Assembly (NCBI GenBank): GCA_001464385.1
Contig: LNFB01000349.1
Location: 1 to 46,061, forward strand
Source: Deltaproteobacteria bacterium Ga0077550
GTDB lineage: Bacteria; Myxococcota_A; Polyangia; Nannocystales; Nannocystaceae
Reading direction: 5' to 3'
DNA length: 46,061 nucleotides
Shown here: piece after piece, positions 41,827-46,061 of the stretch
How positions within the stretch are numbered: position 1 is the stretch's first letter
How the letters are laid out: the number at the start of each line of letters is the position of its first letter
The notes under the pieces: generated by a model
Seen by the model: the letters and a program-made list of their open reading frames with translations, nothing else
Told to the model about the DNA's origin: nothing
Database searches by the model: none
Translations under genes and position numbers: made by a program

Positions 41827-42702
41827 ATGACGACACCTCAGCCTGGCATCGCGAGGCCGGTCCCCGATGCGTCGCGCTATCTGACGTTCCGCGTCGACGA
41901 GCGCGCCGAGGTGGGGGCGGCCCTCGCGGCGCTCGCCGGCGAGGTCGGCGACGATCTCGTCGTGGGGTTCGGCGCGAGCCTCGTCGATGCGCACGGCGGC
42001 GAGGTGCCGGGGCTGCGCGAGCTACCGGCCCTGCCTGGCGCGAAGGTGGCGGTGCCGACGACGCCCGCGGCGCTGTGGTGCTGGTTGCGAGGGGTCGATC
42101 GCGGCGCGCTGCTGTTGCGCGGCCGCGCGATCGAGCGGCTGCTGTCGCCGGCGTTCGTGCTCGACGATGCGACCGAGGGCTTCCGCCACGGCAGCGGTCG
42201 CGATCTCAGCGGCTACGAGGACGGCACCGAGAACCCCAAGGGCGAGGCGCTGGTCGAGGCGACCTACGCCGTCGGTGCGCCGGGCATCGCGGGCTCGAGC
42301 TTCGTGGCCGTGCAGCGGTGGCACCACGACCTCGCGCGCTTCGGCCGGCTCGATCCGATGGCCCAGGATCGCGCGATCGGTCGACGGCGCGCGGACAACG
42401 TCGAGCTCGAGGACGCGCCGCCTTCGGCCCACGTCAAGCGGACCGCGCAGGAGAGCTTCGATCCCCAGGCGTTCGTCCTGCGTCGCTCGATGCCGTGGAG
42501 CGACGGCCGCGGCCACGGGCTGGTGTTCGTCGCGTTCGGTCGCTCGTTCGACGCCTTCGAGGCCCAGCTGCGGCGCATGGTCGGCATCGAGGACGGCATC
42601 GTCGACGCGCTGTTCGACTTCACGCGGCCGGCGACCGGGAGCTTCTTCTGGTGCCCGCCGCTGCGCGACGGTCGGCTCGATCTGCGCGTGCTGGGGCTGT
42701 GA
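41827..42702 (+). CDS. Dyp-type (YfeX-like) haem peroxidase
   Basis: 291 residues, the usual length for class B DyP enzymes. The key motif GxxDG appears as SGYEDGTENPKG near residues 128-138, where the Asp is the distal acid; the following block has SSFVAVQRWHHDLARF. The proximal His is in HVKRTAQESFDP (about 202), and RRSMPW supplies the Arg. C-terminal signature LFDFTRPATGSFFWCPP is also class-typical. No signal peptide is present, so it is cytoplasmic unless packed in a compartment. ATG 41827 is natural. The stop overlaps GTG 42699 of the next gene (GTGA), so the two are translated together. Confidence 0.93.
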   Translation: MTTPQPGIARPVPDASRYLTFRVDERAEVGAALAALAGEVGDDLVVGFGASLVDAHGGEVPGLRELPALPGAKVAVPTTPAALWCWLRGVDRGALLLRGRAIERLLSPAFVLDDATEGFRHGSGRDLSGYEDGTENPKGEALVEATYAVGAPGIAGSSFVAVQRWHHDLARFGRLDPMAQDRAIGRRRADNVELEDAPPSAHVKRTAQESFDPQAFVLRRSMPWSDGRGHGLVFVAFGRSFDAFEAQLRRMVGIEDGIVDALFDFTRPATGSFFWCPPLRDGRLDLRVLGL

Positions 42703-43412
42703 GCCCCGCGGTGCCGTTCGATGCGGGCGCGGTGCCGCGGCCCGTCGAGTTCGCGGCACCGGCGGCCGACGGCACGCCGCACCCGTTGGCCGAGCGCGCG
42801 GCCCGATCGCTGATGGCGGAGATCGATGCGCTCGCCGTCGATCACGATCTGCACGCGCCGGGGGCGGGCAAGATGTTCGGCGTGCTCGTGGTCGAGGACG
42901 ACCATGGCGCCCTCGCGGTGCTGCGCGGCTTCTCGGGGATGCTCGGTCGGCGCTGGTTCGTGCCCGGCTTCGTGCCGCCGCTGTTCGATCCGGTCGCGCT
43001 GGCGGCGTTCTGGCCCGCCGGCGAGGCCTCGGTCGACGCGATGACCGAGCAGCTCGACGCGTGGCGCCGCGATGCTTCGATCGATCCCGCGGAGATCCGC
43101 CGGCTCGAGGCCGAGCGCCGCGCCCGATCGCAGGGGCTGTGGCTGGAGATCATGCAGACGTACCGCGTCGCCGATCGCCGAGGTGAGTTGCGCACGATGG
43201 CGGAGCTGTTCGCGCCCGGCGTTCCGCCCGGTGGCGCGGGGGATTGCGCGGGCCCCAAGCTCGTCGGCGCCGCGCACGGGCTCCGGCTGCGACCGCTCGC
43301 GCTGGCGGAGGTGTGGTGGGGCGCGCCGATGGGCACGCGCACGCACGGGAGCTTCCACGCGCCGTGCCGCAAGTGCGCGCCGGTGCTGGGGCACATGCTG
43401 TCGGGGGGGTGA
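42699..43412 (+). CDS. Stand-alone N-terminal domain of the RluA-fusion type
   Basis: 237 residues from GTG 42699. The sequence fits the domain that elsewhere precedes an RluA-type pseudouridine synthase: HPLAERAARSLMAEIDAL, HDLHAPGAGKMFGVLVVEDD, LAVLRGFSGMLG, PGFVPPLFDPVALAAFW, the helical AEIRRLEAERRARSQGLW and LEIMQTY, then GAGDCAGPKLVGAAHGLRLRP, LALAEVWWG and HGSFHAPCRKCAPVLGHML. Here the protein stops at that point, with no synthase domain. The Cys in GDCAGPK and the CRKC pair may hold a metal or iron-sulphur centre (inference). It overlaps the DyP gene by GTGA. What the domain does alone is unknown. Confidence 0.7.
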   Translation: MSPAVPFDAGAVPRPVEFAAPAADGTPHPLAERAARSLMAEIDALAVDHDLHAPGAGKMFGVLVVEDDHGALAVLRGFSGMLGRRWFVPGFVPPLFDPVALAAFWPAGEASVDAMTEQLDAWRRDASIDPAEIRRLEAERRARSQGLWLEIMQTYRVADRRGELRTMAELFAPGVPPGGAGDCAGPKLVGAAHGLRLRPLALAEVWWGAPMGTRTHGSFHAPCRKCAPVLGHMLSGG

Positions 43413-43425
43413 GGCGGCGAGCGAC

Positions 43426-44640
43426 TCACTGCGCCGCGATGGGCTCCCAGCGACAGGTCCCGACGTCCAGGCCGGGCGCTTCGCAGCACGTCAGCACGTG
43501 ATCGCGCGCCGCACCGAAGATCATCTCCCACGTCGCGAAGTCGGGGACCGCCGCGCTCGCGCCCGGCATCCAGTAGGCCAGGGCCCAGTGCGGGCTCCCG
43601 GGCATCGCCGCGTCGAGGACCGCGGCTTCGAACGCGCCGCCCTTGTCCAGACCCATCGAGTCGCGCGCGAAGGTGCCGCAGGTGCTCTCACTCCCGAGCC
43701 GGTGACACGCGAGGCAGGCGCTCGCCTGCGGCGACACCAGGTGCGTGTTGCCGGTGGCACGCACCGTGCCGTCGAGGTTCAGCAGGCCATACGGGGCCTT
43801 CTTCGCCGCGACGGTCGTCCACGGCGCGGACTGCAGGTACGGCGTGTAGATGAAAGGATCGTGATCGTGGCAGCCGACGCAGCCCGCCCCGTCGGTGAAG
43901 TAGAAGACCTCGTGGTGCCGCGCGCGCTCCTCGTCGCTGGCCTCGAGCAGGTCGAGCGGCGGCATGTCGTCGTCGTGGGTGACGTTGTCGATGTCGTCCC
44001 AGAAGCACGCGGTGCCGGTGCGGCTGTTCTGTCCGATGAGGCCCATGTCGGCGTAGACCATCGATCCGTCGAGGTCGAGGTAGGGATCGCGACAGATCCA
44101 CTGCAGCACTACGTCGCCGTGCTGCAGGGTTCCGATCTTGCTGCCCTGGCCGCAGGATTCGGTCAGTCGCGAGGGGTTGGTGCACTCGGTTGCTTCTGGC
44201 CGTGCTGGCTCGAGCACCGCGGTTGGTCCCGAGAGATCCGCGTGGTAGGCGACCACGGTCGCCGCCGCGCTGCACTGCACCTCGTCCCGCGTCGGCAACC
44301 AGTTGTCGAAGGCTGCCTTGCATCGGCACGAATAGCACAGCGCGATCCCAGCATCCGAGGTGGTGTCGAGGCACGCCTCGGTGCAATCGATGGGGACGAA
44401 CGGCTCGCCGGAGGTCGAGCTCGACTCGGCGGGGTCCGCCGTGGTCGAGGTGGTGGTGCTCGTCGAACTCGAGCTCGAACTCGAGTCCGCGAGCGCGGTA
44501 CTCGTGCTGGTGTCGCCCGCGGGTTCGGTGGCGGATTCGTCGCGAGCACAGCTCGCGCTGGCGAGGAGCAGCGCGAAGCGGTGATGGACGACGCGCACGC
44601 GGACCCGTCGGGCGTAGTCGAACGGACGGGGCTTGTCCAT
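43426..44640 (-). CDS. Di-haem c-type cytochrome-like lipoprotein
   Basis: 404 residues from ATG 44640, or 390 from GTG 44598, which gives a shorter signal peptide ending in SASC. A Ser/Thr linker follows. Two haem-binding motifs are present: GCVGCHDHDPF and ACLACHRLG, about 60 residues apart. Other Cys (CTEACL, CYSCRC, CCEAPG) probably form disulphides. This resembles the c-type cytochrome-domain lipoproteins of myxobacteria rather than a known respiratory cytochrome. It should hold two haems outside the inner membrane; electron partners are not visible. It converges on the RluA-type gene. Confidence 0.8.
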   Translation of the reverse strand: MDKPRPFDYARRVRVRVVHHRFALLLASASCARDESATEPAGDTSTSTALADSSSSSSSTSTTTSTTADPAESSSTSGEPFVPIDCTEACLDTTSDAGIALCYSCRCKAAFDNWLPTRDEVQCSAAATVVAYHADLSGPTAVLEPARPEATECTNPSRLTESCGQGSKIGTLQHGDVVLQWICRDPYLDLDGSMVYADMGLIGQNSRTGTACFWDDIDNVTHDDDMPPLDLLEASDEERARHHEVFYFTDGAGCVGCHDHDPFIYTPYLQSAPWTTVAAKKAPYGLLNLDGTVRATGNTHLVSPQASACLACHRLGSESTCGTFARDSMGLDKGGAFEAAVLDAAMPGSPHWALAYWMPGASAAVPDFATWEMIFGAARDHVLTCCEAPGLDVGTCRWEPIAAQ

Positions 44641-44693
44641 GGCGCGGTGCCCGGCGGTCGATGACGACCGATGACGACGTTGGTCCGGCGTGT

Positions 44694-46061
<1,368 letters not shown>

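Overview
The window is a 46 kb stretch of very GC-rich bacterial chromosome, densely packed with genes on both strands. Several features point to a myxobacterium (Myxococcota), probably of the Nannocystis/Plesiocystis kind. There are many lipoproteins with long Ser/Thr/Gly/Asp-rich linkers after the lipobox cysteine, a MYXO-CTERM-like C-terminus, DUF4215 Cys-rich repeats, a sigma factor next to a Ser/Thr kinase, and two DUF1592/DUF1552 gene pairs. This placement is an inference; there is no rRNA or other marker gene. I saw no tRNA, rRNA, CRISPR array, insertion sequence or phage gene.

Layout. 1-1073: 3' part of a FecR-type membrane protein. 1160-7038: a beta-helix lipoprotein, a DUF1592 c-type-cytochrome-like lipoprotein coupled by ATGA overlap to a Tat-exported DUF1552 protein, and a pectin-acetylesterase-like lipoprotein. 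The first two start with the same 138-139 bp leader plus signal-peptide module. 7128-10216: two paralogous lipoproteins of an unrecognised family (WAWDxCCV motif) flanking a META-domain lipoprotein and a short-chain dehydrogenase. 10243-12957: a Vps62-like secreted protein, a decayed 70 bp copy of its 3' end, an atypical exported protein and an unknown cytoplasmic protein. 13040-15930 (minus strand): ECF sigma factor, Ser/Thr kinase and TPR membrane protein in one tight operon. 16024-20576: a second DUF1592/DUF1552 pair and a DUF2341/LamG lipoprotein.

20584-29489: LVIVD/DUF4215 lipoprotein, SUI1-like factor, DUF6265 lipoprotein, a toroid-like protein with a small membrane protein, a lipoprotein with a GATase-like C-terminal domain, an M20 peptidase, a MYXO-CTERM PHP metallohydrolase and a cationic lipoprotein. 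29505-33157: a ferritin-like diiron protein divergent from a MerR regulator across a perfect palindrome, then a glutathione transferase, an ArsH-like flavoprotein and a CBS protein. 33309-39501: Cys-rich lipoprotein, VWA protein, M28 peptidase with PDZ domain, and a repeat-rich lipoprotein with the same GATase-like domain as 24763-25659. 39650-46061: CBS protein, APH/P-loop kinase fusion, DyP peroxidase coupled to a stand-alone domain normally fused to RluA pseudouridine synthases, a di-haem lipoprotein, and the C-terminal half of an MgtA-like P-type ATPase that runs off the window.

How the genes fit together. About 16 of 41 genes encode predicted lipoproteins, so the window is mostly an envelope and surface inventory. 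The best candidate for an uncharacterised system is the duplicated DUF1592/DUF1552 pair. In each copy a lipid-anchored CxxCH protein is co-translated, or nearly so, with a Tat substrate, and carbohydrate-active-looking proteins (beta-helix, pectin-acetylesterase-like, LamG) lie beside it. A second theme is redox and stress: diiron protein, MerR, GST, ArsH, CBS proteins, DyP and a P-type ATPase.
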